A stretch of 9,785 bases of DNA from an uncultured Gammaproteobacteria bacterium (GTDB lineage: Bacteria > Pseudomonadota > Gammaproteobacteria > CAIUAS01): assembly GCA_903897205.1 (NCBI GenBank), contig CAIUAS010000248.1:1-9785 (forward strand). Reading direction: 5' to 3'. A program made the position numbers and the translations under genes. Each line of letters opens with the position of its first letter. Position 1 is the first letter of the stretch. Positions 1-7,161 of this stretch are shown here, piece after piece. Below the pieces are notes generated by a model. It made no database searches and was not told the origin of the DNA. It was given only the letters and a program-made list of their open reading frames with translations.

Positions 1-1
1 A

Positions 2-628
2 TTGGAAGCCATGCAAAAACTGCAAGCTCAAGCGCATAATGAAATGTTGAAGCAGGCGCAGCAAGTGGTTGATAGCCAGGCAAACGCTTTGTTTAATGCG
101 TCTGCGAGTCCGGTGGTTGGTAATACTAAAGGTAATGTTACTTTAGTTGAGTTTTTCGATTATCAATGTCCTTATTGCAAACGGGTTGCTCCTAGCATTA
201 ATCAATTAGCTAAAGATAATGCTAATCTCCGCATTGTTTATAAGGAGTTGCCTATTTTTGGTGAAAGTTCTTACTTTGCTGCTCAGGCCGCGTTAGCTGC
301 TAATATGCAAAATAAGTATTTGCCTTTCCATAATGCTTTAATGGAAGCTAAACCTCCATTTACGCCCGTGCAAATACTAGATATCGCAAAATCCGCCGGT
401 TTAGACGTGAATAAACTCCAAGCAGATATGAAAAGTAAAACAGTGATGGAAGAACTCAAAAGTAATATTGCGTTGGCTAATCAATTGCAATTGGCAGGCA
501 CGCCTGCTTTTATTGTGGCTAATGTGGCTATTAATGGTCATCAAGTCGCCAAACCTGCGAAAAGTGTCTTTATACCTGGTGCAATGAGTGCCGATAATTT
601 ACAACAATCTATCAAGCAAGTGCAGTAA
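2..628 (+). CDS. DsbA-family thiol-disulfide protein, Com1-like (5' end outside window)
   Basis: Thioredoxin-fold protein of the DsbA family, probably a periplasmic or outer-membrane-associated thiol oxidoreductase. It resembles the Coxiella surface antigen Com1. Counting from the first in-window codon, the active site is C56-P-Y-C59 in a VEFFDYQCPYCK context. The cis-proline loop is LAGTPAF, and the C-terminal part carries FIPGAMS, as in Com1-type proteins. The frame is open to the left edge, so the TTG at position 2 is only the first visible in-frame codon. The signal peptide and the start of the helical N-terminal region lie upstream, and about 40 residues of Q/A-rich helix precede the fold here. 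The stop codon sits inside the glyQ ribosome-binding site, which implies co-transcription. The DsbA-like fold is clear. Com1 orthology is inferred from overall resemblance, and oxidase versus isomerase activity cannot be told. Confidence 0.88.
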   Translation: MEAMQKLQAQAHNEMLKQAQQVVDSQANALFNASASPVVGNTKGNVTLVEFFDYQCPYCKRVAPSINQLAKDNANLRIVYKELPIFGESSYFAAQAALAANMQNKYLPFHNALMEAKPPFTPVQILDIAKSAGLDVNKLQADMKSKTVMEELKSNIALANQLQLAGTPAFIVANVAINGHQVAKPAKSVFIPGAMSADNLQQSIKQVQ

Positions 629-636
629 GGAAATTT

Positions 637-1521
637 ATGTCAAACAAGCCCATTACATTCCAACAACTCATTTTTACTTTGCAGCAATATTGGGCAAAAC
701 AAGGTTGTGTTATTTTGCAACCTTTGGACATGGAAGTGGGCGCTGGCACTTTTCATCCTGCCAGTTTCTTGCATGCCATTGGCCCAGAGCCTTGGCGCGC
801 CGCTTATGTGCAGCCTTCTCGGCGCCCTGCTGATGGCCGTTATGGCGAGAACCCTAACCGCGTTCAACAGCATCATCAATTTCAAGTGATTCTTAAGCCA
901 TCGCCATTAAACATTCAAACGCTGTATTTAGATTCTTTGCGTGAATTAGGCATTGATCCTTTAGTGCACGATATTCGTTTTGTGGAAGATAATTGGGAAT
1001 CACCCACGTTAGGCGCCTGGGGATTGGGTTGGGAAGTGTGGCAAAATGGCATGGAAATTACGCAATTCACTTATTTCCAGCAAGTCGGCGGTTTAACCTG
1101 CAAACCCGTCACTGGTGAAATTACTTATGGGCTTGAACGAGTCGCTATGTATTTGCAAGGGGTCGATAGTATTTATGATATCCTTTGGACTGAAAACGTT
1201 ACTTATGGTGATTTATTTAAACAAAATGAAATTGAATTATCTAAATTTAATTTTGAACATGCCAATGTCAATGCGTTATTCAATGAATTTGATTATTTTG
1301 AAGCAGAAAGCCAGCGTTTAGTGAATTTAGAACTGCCGCTACCTGCTTATGAAATGGCTTTAAAAGCTTCACACACTTTTAATTTACTAGATGCACGCCA
1401 TGCTATTTCAGTCACGGAAAGACAACGCTTTATTTTGCGCGTGCGCACTCTCACGCGTGCCGTTGCTGAAGCTTATTATGCCGTGCGCGAAAAATTAGGT
1501 TTTCCACTTTTAAAACAATAG
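637..1521 (+). CDS. glyQ: Glycyl-tRNA synthetase alpha subunit
   Basis: Catalytic alpha subunit of the bacterial alpha2-beta2 glycyl-tRNA synthetase, a class II enzyme that activates glycine with ATP and charges tRNA-Gly in the cytosol. The 294-residue length is close to the family norm of about 300. The N-terminal QGCVILQPLDMEVGAGTF stretch and the GPEPWRAAYVQPSRRPADGR block (residues 49-68), followed by YGENPNRVQQHHQFQV, are diagnostic of GlyQ. GLGWEVWQNGMEITQFTYFQQ is also typical. The start is fixed by a clear AAGGAA Shine-Dalgarno at 627-632, four bases before the ATG, and by the family N-terminus. The gene lies 8 nt after the Com1-like gene and 9 nt before glyS. The product works only as a complex with GlyS. 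No anomalies were seen. Confidence 0.98.
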   Translation: MSNKPITFQQLIFTLQQYWAKQGCVILQPLDMEVGAGTFHPASFLHAIGPEPWRAAYVQPSRRPADGRYGENPNRVQQHHQFQVILKPSPLNIQTLYLDSLRELGIDPLVHDIRFVEDNWESPTLGAWGLGWEVWQNGMEITQFTYFQQVGGLTCKPVTGEITYGLERVAMYLQGVDSIYDILWTENVTYGDLFKQNEIELSKFNFEHANVNALFNEFDYFEAESQRLVNLELPLPAYEMALKASHTFNLLDARHAISVTERQRFILRVRTLTRAVAEAYYAVREKLGFPLLKQ

Positions 1522-1530
1522 ATATTCACT

Positions 1531-3603
1531 ATGCAACAACATGATTTTTTACTTGAAATTGGCACTGAAGAATTGCCGCCTAAATTATTACCGCGGTTAG
1601 GACAAAGCTTGGCAGACCATATTCGCCAAGCATTAATAAAAGAAGCATTATCCTTTGCTGAGATTAATTTTTTTGCATCGCCACAGCGTTTAGGCATTTT
1701 AATTACACAATTGTGCGCGCAACAAACCGATCACCTTATTGAACGTCGTGGCCCGGCGTTGCGTGCAGCTTATGACGCACAAAATCAGCCAACCCCTGCT
1801 TTAACTGGTTTTGCACGTTCGTGTGGCGTTGACATTGATCAATTAGAAAAACTAGAAACCGCGCAAGGTAGCTGGTTAATTTATCGTTTCACTGAAAAAG
1901 GTAAAGCAGTCAAAGAATTAATGCCGGCTATTATCACCCAGGCCATTGCCAATTTACCGATTCCTAAACCGATGCGTTGGGCGGATCTCGATACGCAATT
2001 TGTGCGACCGGTTCAGTGGATTGTAATGTTATATGGCGATCAGATTATTGCAGAAAAAATATTAGGCTTAACTGCGAGTAATATAACTTACGGTCATCGT
2101 TTTCATCATCCACAAGCCATCCCTATTGCTTCAGCCGAACAGTATGCTGAATTGTTAGAACAACAAGGCTATGTCATCGCTGATTTTGCAAAACGCAAAG
2201 CAAATATCCGTCAGCAAGTACTGCAATTAGCGCAAACGATTAATGGAACTGCGTTGATTGATGATGGTTTATTAGATGAAGTAACCGGCATTATTGAGTG
2301 GCCCGTTGCCCTGCTAGTGCATTTTGACGAAAGTTTTTTAATGGTGCCTAAAGAAGCATTAATTTCAGCTATGCAACATCATCAGAAAAGTTTTCCGGTG
2401 ATCAATAGCGAGCAACAATTATTACCTTGGTTTATCACGGTGAGTAATATTAAGAGTCTTAATCAAGCCGAAGTTATTCGCGGCAATGAACGTGTGATGC
2501 GCGCGCGTTTATCGGATGCCAAATTCTTTTATGAAACCGATTGCAAAATATCACTCGCAGAACGCTTAGCCGATTTAAAAAATATTGTGTTTCAAGCAAA
2601 GCTTGGCACGCTGTATGCTAAATCAGAACGGATCAGTAAATTAGCGGGTTATATTGCAGAAAAAATAAATGCCGTTCCACAATATGCTGAACGCGCCGGC
2701 CTGTTGGCTAAAACCGATTTGGTTTCTAATATGGTCAATGAATTTCCTGAACTGCAAGGGGTGATGGGCGATTATTATGCACGGCATGAAGGTGAACCTG
2801 CCGCGATAGCCGCTGCTATTCGTGAGCATTATTTACCACGTTTCGCCAAAGATTCATTACCTGAAAATCCTGTCAGTTGCGCCGTCGCCCTGGCGGATCG
2901 CTTAGATACGCTCATTGGGATTTTTGGTATTAATCAGGCACCTACGGGCGATAAAGATCCGTTTGGTTTGCGGCGTGCAGCAGTGGGTGTATTAAGAATT
3001 TTGGTAGAAAAACACTTAAATATTAATTTGCTGGAATTATTAGCGCTTGCTTTTAAGCATTATTCGATCACATTACCGAATGCTTCTGCTGCCCAACAAA
3101 CTTTTGATTTTATTTATGAAAGATTTCGGGCTTGGTATCAAGAACAAAATATTGCTGCCGATATCTTCGCGGCCGTGTATGCTAAACGCCCTACTTCACC
3201 ATTTGATTTTGCTTTGCGCATTAAAGCAGTTAATGAATTTTGCCAATTGCCCCAAGCAGCCGCACTTATTGCAGCCAATAAACGCGTGAGTAATTTATTG
3301 CTAAAAGAAAATCAACAACATTTAACTGGCGAATTAAATAGCGAACTATTACAAGAAGCCGCTGAGCAACAATTAGCGCAAGCGCTGGTTGAAAAAAATA
3401 AGCAGATATTACCGCTTTATAGCAAAGCCGATTACACCACGGCTTTAACTGAATTAGCTAGTTTACAACCCATTATTGATGCGTTTTTCGATAAGGTCAT
3501 GGTGATGGTTGAAAATCAGGCATTACGTCAAAATCGGCTTTTGCTTTTAAGTAAGTTACGCGAATTATTTTCGTATGCCGCCGACATTTCCTTGTTACAA
3601 TAA
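1531..3603 (+). CDS. glyS: Glycyl-tRNA synthetase beta subunit
   Basis: Beta subunit of the tetrameric glycyl-tRNA synthetase, needed for tRNA-Gly recognition and for full activity of GlyQ. The 690-residue length matches the family (about 690). The N-terminus DFLLEIGTEELPPK is the hallmark of GlyS. Other family blocks are MQHHQKSFPV (residues 281-290), a conserved NEFPELQGVMG stretch, and PTGDKDPFGLRR (471-482). The C-terminal region, ending in the FFDKVMVM block, matches the anticodon-binding end of the family. I see no good Shine-Dalgarno before the ATG, and the gap to glyQ is only 9 nt. Translation is therefore probably coupled to glyQ, which would help keep the two subunits in balance. 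The frame is intact with no truncation. Confidence 0.98.
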   Translation: MQQHDFLLEIGTEELPPKLLPRLGQSLADHIRQALIKEALSFAEINFFASPQRLGILITQLCAQQTDHLIERRGPALRAAYDAQNQPTPALTGFARSCGVDIDQLEKLETAQGSWLIYRFTEKGKAVKELMPAIITQAIANLPIPKPMRWADLDTQFVRPVQWIVMLYGDQIIAEKILGLTASNITYGHRFHHPQAIPIASAEQYAELLEQQGYVIADFAKRKANIRQQVLQLAQTINGTALIDDGLLDEVTGIIEWPVALLVHFDESFLMVPKEALISAMQHHQKSFPVINSEQQLLPWFITVSNIKSLNQAEVIRGNERVMRARLSDAKFFYETDCKISLAERLADLKNIVFQAKLGTLYAKSERISKLAGYIAEKINAVPQYAERAGLLAKTDLVSNMVNEFPELQGVMGDYYARHEGEPAAIAAAIREHYLPRFAKDSLPENPVSCAVALADRLDTLIGIFGINQAPTGDKDPFGLRRAAVGVLRILVEKHLNINLLELLALAFKHYSITLPNASAAQQTFDFIYERFRAWYQEQNIAADIFAAVYAKRPTSPFDFALRIKAVNEFCQLPQAAALIAANKRVSNLLLKENQQHLTGELNSELLQEAAEQQLAQALVEKNKQILPLYSKADYTTALTELASLQPIIDAFFDKVMVMVENQALRQNRLLLLSKLRELFSYAADISLLQ

Positions 3604-3626
3604 TAAAAAAATGGCGGTGACAGTGT

Positions 3627-4184
3627 ATGAGTAAATATATTATTCTCGATCGGGATGGTGTCATTAATTTTGATTCTGATGATTATATAAAATCGCCGGC
3701 TGAATGGCTGCCGATTCCAGGTAGTTTAGAAGCTATCGTTAAATTAAAACAAGTGGGTTATCAAATAGCAGTGGCGACCAATCAATCTGGCATTGCTCGC
3801 AAGCTTTATGATGAAGCCACTTTAATGCAGATCCATCAAAAAATGCAGCAGATGTTGGCCGACTTAGGCGCTCAAATTGATGTTATTTTTTATTGTCCGC
3901 ACAAAACAGCGGATCACTGCGCTTGCCGCAAACCCAAACCAGGCATGCTGTATCAAGCGGCTAAGCACTTTAATATTGATTTAACTGGCATACTTTATAT
4001 TGGCGATAAAAAAGTGGATGTCGATGCTGCCAATGCCGCCGGCTGCCAGCCTATTTTAGTAAAAACAGGTTATGGGCAACAAACGCTCCTAATGCATCCT
4101 CACTTGAATGTTCCTGTTTATAATAATTTAGCAGAAGCCGTAGACTCTATTTTGCAAGGATCATTGCGTAATGAAAGCCAATAA
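3627..4184 (+). CDS. gmhB: D-glycero-beta-D-manno-heptose-1,7-bisphosphate 7-phosphatase
   Basis: HAD-superfamily phosphatase that removes the 7-phosphate from D,D-heptose 1,7-bisphosphate in the cytosol, on the route to the ADP-heptose used for LPS core. Visible motifs: nucleophile and acid/base Asp8 and Asp10 in LDRDGVIN; motif II TNQSG (51-55); the GmhB zinc site C90-P-H92 with C98-A-C100; RKPKPGM (101-107); and the metal-binding GDKKVD (126-131). At 185 residues it matches the family. The zinc loop is shorter than in the E. coli protein (five residues between His and the next Cys) but all four ligands are present. The start ATG has a GGCGGTGA-type Shine-Dalgarno six bases upstream. It follows glyS by 23 nt, as gmhB does in several gammaproteobacteria, and its 3' end overlaps the next gene by 14 nt. 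Confidence 0.93.
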   Translation: MSKYIILDRDGVINFDSDDYIKSPAEWLPIPGSLEAIVKLKQVGYQIAVATNQSGIARKLYDEATLMQIHQKMQQMLADLGAQIDVIFYCPHKTADHCACRKPKPGMLYQAAKHFNIDLTGILYIGDKKVDVDAANAAGCQPILVKTGYGQQTLLMHPHLNVPVYNNLAEAVDSILQGSLRNESQ

Positions 4185-4770
4185 AAAATCATCCATGCCA
4201 GAAATAAGCGCTGACTCAGGCTTAATGCTTTTTATACGTGAAATTATTAGCAACCCCAGCGCCATGGGGGCTGCCTGTCCTAGTTCAAAGAAATTGGCAG
4301 AACATATTGCCTCGCAAGTACCTTTAAATGAGGGCTTGGTGCTCGAATTAGGCGGAGGTACGGGGGTAATTACCCATGCGTTATTGCAAAGAGGGGTTAA
4401 CCCTGAGCAATTAATTGTGGTTGAACGTTCTGCCTCATTAGCGCAGCATTTACAAGAGCGTTTTCCGCAAGTGCATATTATTCATGGCGATGCCCGTAGT
4501 TTAAGCGAGTTATTGAAAAAACAAACCAGGCCCATTTCGGCGATTGTCTCTGGCTTGCCCTTACGCTCTTTACCTAAAAGCACGGTTGACATGATAGGTT
4601 CACAATTAGAAACACTATTGCTGGAAGGCGCGCTTTATATTCAATTTACTTATAGTTTATATCGCCAGCCACTTTCTCCCACCTCGCGCTTGCATTGCAT
4701 GCACAAGGAATATATCTGGCGCAACTTTCCACCGGCACGCGTAGATGTATTCCATTATGTCGATCAATAA
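4171..4770 (+). CDS. PmtA-type phospholipid N-methyltransferase-like SAM methyltransferase
   Basis: Class I SAM-dependent methyltransferase resembling the PmtA-type phospholipid N-methyltransferases. These methylate phosphatidylethanolamine stepwise toward phosphatidylcholine at the inner membrane face. Residues 22-50 (IREIISNPSAMGAACPSSKKLAEHI) match the amphipathic N-terminal start of this family. SAM motif I is VLELGGGTGV (57-66), the acidic ribose contact is E85 in VVERS, GDA is at 106-108, and the motif IV-like SGLPLRSLP (127-135) and NFPPARV (185-191) are typical of the family. At 199 residues it is complete, with no membrane segment. It overlaps gmhB by 14 nt. AAGGA at 4156-4160 supports the ATG at 4171; the ATG at 4195 has no Shine-Dalgarno. 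A relative acting on rRNA or a small molecule cannot be excluded, so the substrate is an inference. Confidence 0.8.
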   Translation: MKANKKSSMPEISADSGLMLFIREIISNPSAMGAACPSSKKLAEHIASQVPLNEGLVLELGGGTGVITHALLQRGVNPEQLIVVERSASLAQHLQERFPQVHIIHGDARSLSELLKKQTRPISAIVSGLPLRSLPKSTVDMIGSQLETLLLEGALYIQFTYSLYRQPLSPTSRLHCMHKEYIWRNFPPARVDVFHYVDQ

Positions 4771-5521
4771 TATTGCGATTAGTTTCACTGCCGCACATTT
4801 ACAAACCAAAGCGGAACTCCTTGCGGCTCAACTTAAGTTTCCTGTGACTGTTCTCACGGCTAATCAGTATGATTTTTTATTAGTGTATACGGAACAACAT
4901 TTAGAAATTCGCCCTATTAATCAACCCACCTTAGGCCCTGTTTATATCGATTTTTTAGCGGGTAAACTGGGCTACCGACGATCGCACACTTTTATTAAAA
5001 ATGAATTATTGGCAAAAGCGATTGGCGTCAAAGGAAATAATGCTTTAAAGGTGATTGATGCTACGGCGGGTTTAGGTCGTGATAGTTTTATTTTGGCTTG
5101 TTTAGGCTGTCAGGTCATTATGTTGGAACGTTCAGTCATCATGGCAACATTGCTTAATGATGGTTTACAAAGATTAATGGCCACCCAAGCATTGAGTGAT
5201 CCTTTATCACTTCAGTTAGTTAATGACTTCGCCCAAAATTATTTAGAACAATTAATTGACACTGAATTTCCCCAGGTGATTTATTTAGATCCGATGTATC
5301 CGCACCGCACTAAAACGGCGTTGGTAAAAAAAGAATTACGCGTGTTACGCGCGCTAGTGGGAGATGATCCAGATGCGGATCAATTATTTCAAATAGCCCT
5401 TAAGCGCGCCAAAAATCGCGTCGTTGTGAAACGCCCTCGCCTGGCGCCTGCCATTAATAACCAAAAACCTGACCATAGCCATATTGGCAAGCAACATCGC
5501 TTTGATGTTTATTTAATTTAG
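4745..5521 (+). CDS. rsmJ: 16S rRNA (guanine-1516-N2)-methyltransferase
   Basis: RsmJ (YhiQ family) methylates N2 of G1516 in 16S rRNA using SAM, in the cytosol. Diagnostic stretches (numbered from the 4745 start): GPVYIDFLAGKLGYRR (64-79), SAM motif I VIDATAGLGRDS (103-114), MLERS (126-130), the catalytic DPMYP (182-186) followed by a KTALVKKELRVLRALVG block, VVVKRPR (226-232), and a C-terminal KQHRFDVYL. The 258-residue length is close to the 250 of E. coli. The start is uncertain. ATG 4745 overlaps the previous gene by 26 nt and ATG 4757 (giving MSINN) by 14 nt; neither has a convincing Shine-Dalgarno, which suggests translational coupling. It is the last gene of the operon, and no T-tract terminator follows. 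Confidence 0.94.
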   Translation: MYSIMSINNIAISFTAAHLQTKAELLAAQLKFPVTVLTANQYDFLLVYTEQHLEIRPINQPTLGPVYIDFLAGKLGYRRSHTFIKNELLAKAIGVKGNNALKVIDATAGLGRDSFILACLGCQVIMLERSVIMATLLNDGLQRLMATQALSDPLSLQLVNDFAQNYLEQLIDTEFPQVIYLDPMYPHRTKTALVKKELRVLRALVGDDPDADQLFQIALKRAKNRVVVKRPRLAPAINNQKPDHSHIGKQHRFDVYLI

Positions 5522-5545
5522 TTGCATTAATTCAGTTGCGGTTGT

Positions 5546-5580
5546 GTGGAGTGGGTTGCGCTACACTTAACCCAATCTAC
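5546..5580. repeat. Imperfect palindrome, possible remnant of a dispersed repeat
   Basis: The 81-nt spacer between rsmJ and the acyltransferase gene contains arms at 5546-5557 and 5569-5580. Eleven of 12 positions pair, counting one G-T wobble, around the perfect core TGGGTT / AACCCA and an 11-nt loop (GCGCTACACTT). No T-run follows on either strand, so it is a poor intrinsic terminator. The TGGGTTGCGC...AACCCA pattern resembles palindromic repeats scattered through intergenic regions of many gammaproteobacteria. That identity is from memory and is not tested. A role in mRNA end protection or as an operator is also possible. Confidence 0.5.
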
Positions 5581-5602
5581 CCTATAAGGTTAAATAATAA
5601 TT

Positions 5603-6748
5603 ATGCTTCTTAAAATCTCCCGAAATAAACGTATTGATTGCTTGCGCGGCATTGCGATTTTGCTGGTGCTTATTTTACATTTCCATCTCTCTTATCATCT
5701 TGATCAAAGCGCGCTAAATAAAATTTTAGCCGTAGATTTTATAAAAGCCATTGCTCAAAACGGCAATTATGGTGTCACTATGTTTTTTGTGATATCAGGA
5801 TTTTTAATCACTTCCACATCACTAAAGCGTTATAAAGAACTTGGCGAAATTAACATTATTAATTTTTACCAGTTACGCTTTGCAAGAATAATACCTTGCT
5901 TATTGTTAATGCTTGCTTTGGTCATTATTTTTCATAGTGTGCACATTGCTATATTTGCTAATGTTCCCAATAATGTTTCATTTACGCTTGCAATTTTGTC
6001 TGTGATTACCTTTTGGCATAATGTCTTGATGGCAAAAGTCGGCTATTTTAATTATTGTTTAAACATCCTTTGGTCATTATCCGTAGAAGAAACATTTTAT
6101 TTAACTTTTCCTCTCTTATGTTTATTTTTCAAAAGGACACGCTATATTGCTTTCTCTTGGTTAGCACTTATTATTATCGCCCCGATATACCGACACTTTT
6201 ACACTAACAATGAAATAGTTGCATTATACGGTTATCTCTCCTGCTTTGATGCTATTGCAATAGGCTGCTGCACCGCTTTAATCGCTAATAAAATCCAATT
6301 AAACGGACGGTTTGGCATTAGTATCCAATATGGATCTGGTTTATTAATTACCTTAGTCTATTTATACAGCGATATAATGGCAAATGTTGTGATGGGCGTT
6401 TCATTGGTTGCAATAGGTACTGGAATTTTACTGCTTGGCGCCAGTCAAACCGCAATTCAACCAACTAATTCAACGCCTATTATTAACAGAATAATTTGCT
6501 GGTTCGGTCAAAACAGTTATGAATTATATTTATTCCACATTATTGTGTTAGCTTTAATGAAGGAAATTTACTCGCGCGAATCATTAGGCGATTACAGCAA
6601 ATTAATTTGGTTTGCGATATTTATTTTCATATCGTCATTAATATCAGGCACGATTGCAAGATTTTATTCACAACCGGCTAATGCATGGTTACGCAAATTC
6701 TTTCTTGAATTTAGTCAGAGGAAAACATTGGCAGCTGACAATTATTAA
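5603..6748 (+). CDS. Membrane acyltransferase, OafA/acyltransferase-3 family
   Basis: Polytopic inner-membrane O-acyltransferase of the acyltransferase-3 family, likely to transfer an acyl group (often acetyl) onto a surface glycan or lipid. The N-terminus RIDCLRGIAILLVLILHFH carries the conserved RGIA motif and the likely catalytic His26. It is followed by FFVISGFLIT (61-70), RFARIIP (92-98), WSLSVEETFYLTFP (157-170) with the conserved Glu pair, FDAIAIGC (215-222) and NSYELYLFH (304-312). About ten hydrophobic segments fill the 381 residues. There is no C-terminal SGNH domain, so it is the short stand-alone form. AAGGT at 5586-5590 lies 12 nt before the ATG. It stands alone between the operon and a convergent gene, and the substrate cannot be deduced. 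Sampled lines are more AT-rich than glyS (18 of 60 G+C at 5881-5940, against 32 of 60 at 2761-2820), which may hint at a different history. Confidence 0.9.
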   Translation: MLLKISRNKRIDCLRGIAILLVLILHFHLSYHLDQSALNKILAVDFIKAIAQNGNYGVTMFFVISGFLITSTSLKRYKELGEINIINFYQLRFARIIPCLLLMLALVIIFHSVHIAIFANVPNNVSFTLAILSVITFWHNVLMAKVGYFNYCLNILWSLSVEETFYLTFPLLCLFFKRTRYIAFSWLALIIIAPIYRHFYTNNEIVALYGYLSCFDAIAIGCCTALIANKIQLNGRFGISIQYGSGLLITLVYLYSDIMANVVMGVSLVAIGTGILLLGASQTAIQPTNSTPIINRIICWFGQNSYELYLFHIIVLALMKEIYSRESLGDYSKLIWFAIFIFISSLISGTIARFYSQPANAWLRKFFLEFSQRKTLAADNY

Positions 6749-6768
6749 GCTTTTAGTGCTTAATTTTT
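6744..6768 (+). terminator. Weak intrinsic terminator of the acyltransferase gene
   Basis: A perfect 7-bp inverted repeat, ATTAAGC (6744-6750) and GCTTAAT (6758-6764), encloses a 7-nt loop and is followed by a T-run (6764-6768). It overlaps the acyltransferase stop codon and abuts the convergent rhodanese 3' end. The stem has only two G-C pairs, so efficiency is doubtful. On the minus strand no T-run follows the stem, so it would serve only the plus strand. Confidence 0.4.
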
Positions 6769-7150
6769 AATTCAAAGAATTGCCTTCATTCAACCATGCG
6801 GTCAAACCGCCTACCACAGAAGCAACGTTGATATAGCCCATTTTTTGCAAATTATCAGCCGCCAGGGCGCTGCGGTAACCGCCGCTGCAATAAAGTACTA
6901 TTTCAGCAGCAGGGTTACTGATATGTTTTTCAATATCACGTTCAATAATACCTTTGCTTAAATGCAAAGCGTTTGCGATATAGCCCTTAGAAAATTCACT
7001 TTCTTCTCTCACATCTATTAAATAGAAAGGTTGATTGCTCGCTAATTTTTCTTTTAATTCTTGCACTGTTATTTCACGAATACGATTTTTTGCTGTTTGA
7101 GCCAATTCAGCAAAACGCGTTGAATGCACCTTGGGAGCTAACTGTGTCAT
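6767..7150 (-). CDS. Single-domain rhodanese-like protein
   Basis: Cytosolic single-domain rhodanese, expected to carry a persulfide on its active cysteine and pass sulfane sulfur to an unknown acceptor. From ATG 7150 the protein has 127 residues. A helical N-terminal stretch of about 25 residues leads into the domain, then LIDVREESEF (44-53), the active loop C88-SGGYRS-A95, and the C-terminal VGGLTAW (113-119). The loop keeps the catalytic Cys and Arg93, so activity is expected. An in-frame GTG at 7159 directly follows the upstream stop. ATG 7150 is preferred because AGGTGA sits five bases before it. The gene lies directly behind the hybrid kinase, with its Shine-Dalgarno overlapping the kinase TAG, so the two are very probably translationally coupled. 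No signal peptide or membrane segment is visible. Confidence 0.9.
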   Translation of the reverse strand: MTQLAPKVHSTRFAELAQTAKNRIREITVQELKEKLASNQPFYLIDVREESEFSKGYIANALHLSKGIIERDIEKHISNPAAEIVLYCSGGYRSALAADNLQKMGYINVASVVGGLTAWLNEGNSLN

Positions 7151-7155
7151 TGAAA

Positions 7156-7161
7156 TCACCT
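7156..7161 (-). promoter_or_regulatory. Shine-Dalgarno of the rhodanese gene, overlapping the kinase stop
   Basis: On the minus strand AGGTGA lies five bases upstream of ATG 7150. Its first two bases are the last two of the kinase TAG stop (7160-7162). It decides the rhodanese start (ATG 7150 over GTG 7159) and is a good arrangement for termination-reinitiation coupling. Confidence 0.7.

Noticed and set aside
588..833. 81-codon plus-strand open frame across the com1/glyQ junction
   Set aside because: It overlaps strongly conserved glyQ in another frame and has no family features of its own.
640..885. 81-codon minus-strand open frame
   Set aside because: It is the antisense shadow of the conserved GlyQ N-terminus.
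5556..5588. TTGCGC ... TATAAG as a promoter for the acyltransferase
   Set aside because: The spacing is 21 bases and the -35 match is weak; TACACT as an alternative -10 also lacks a well-spaced -35.
7151..7159. GTG at 7159 as the rhodanese start
   Set aside because: It follows the kinase stop directly and would place AGGTGA across the start itself. The ATG at 7150 has the same AGGTGA at correct spacing.
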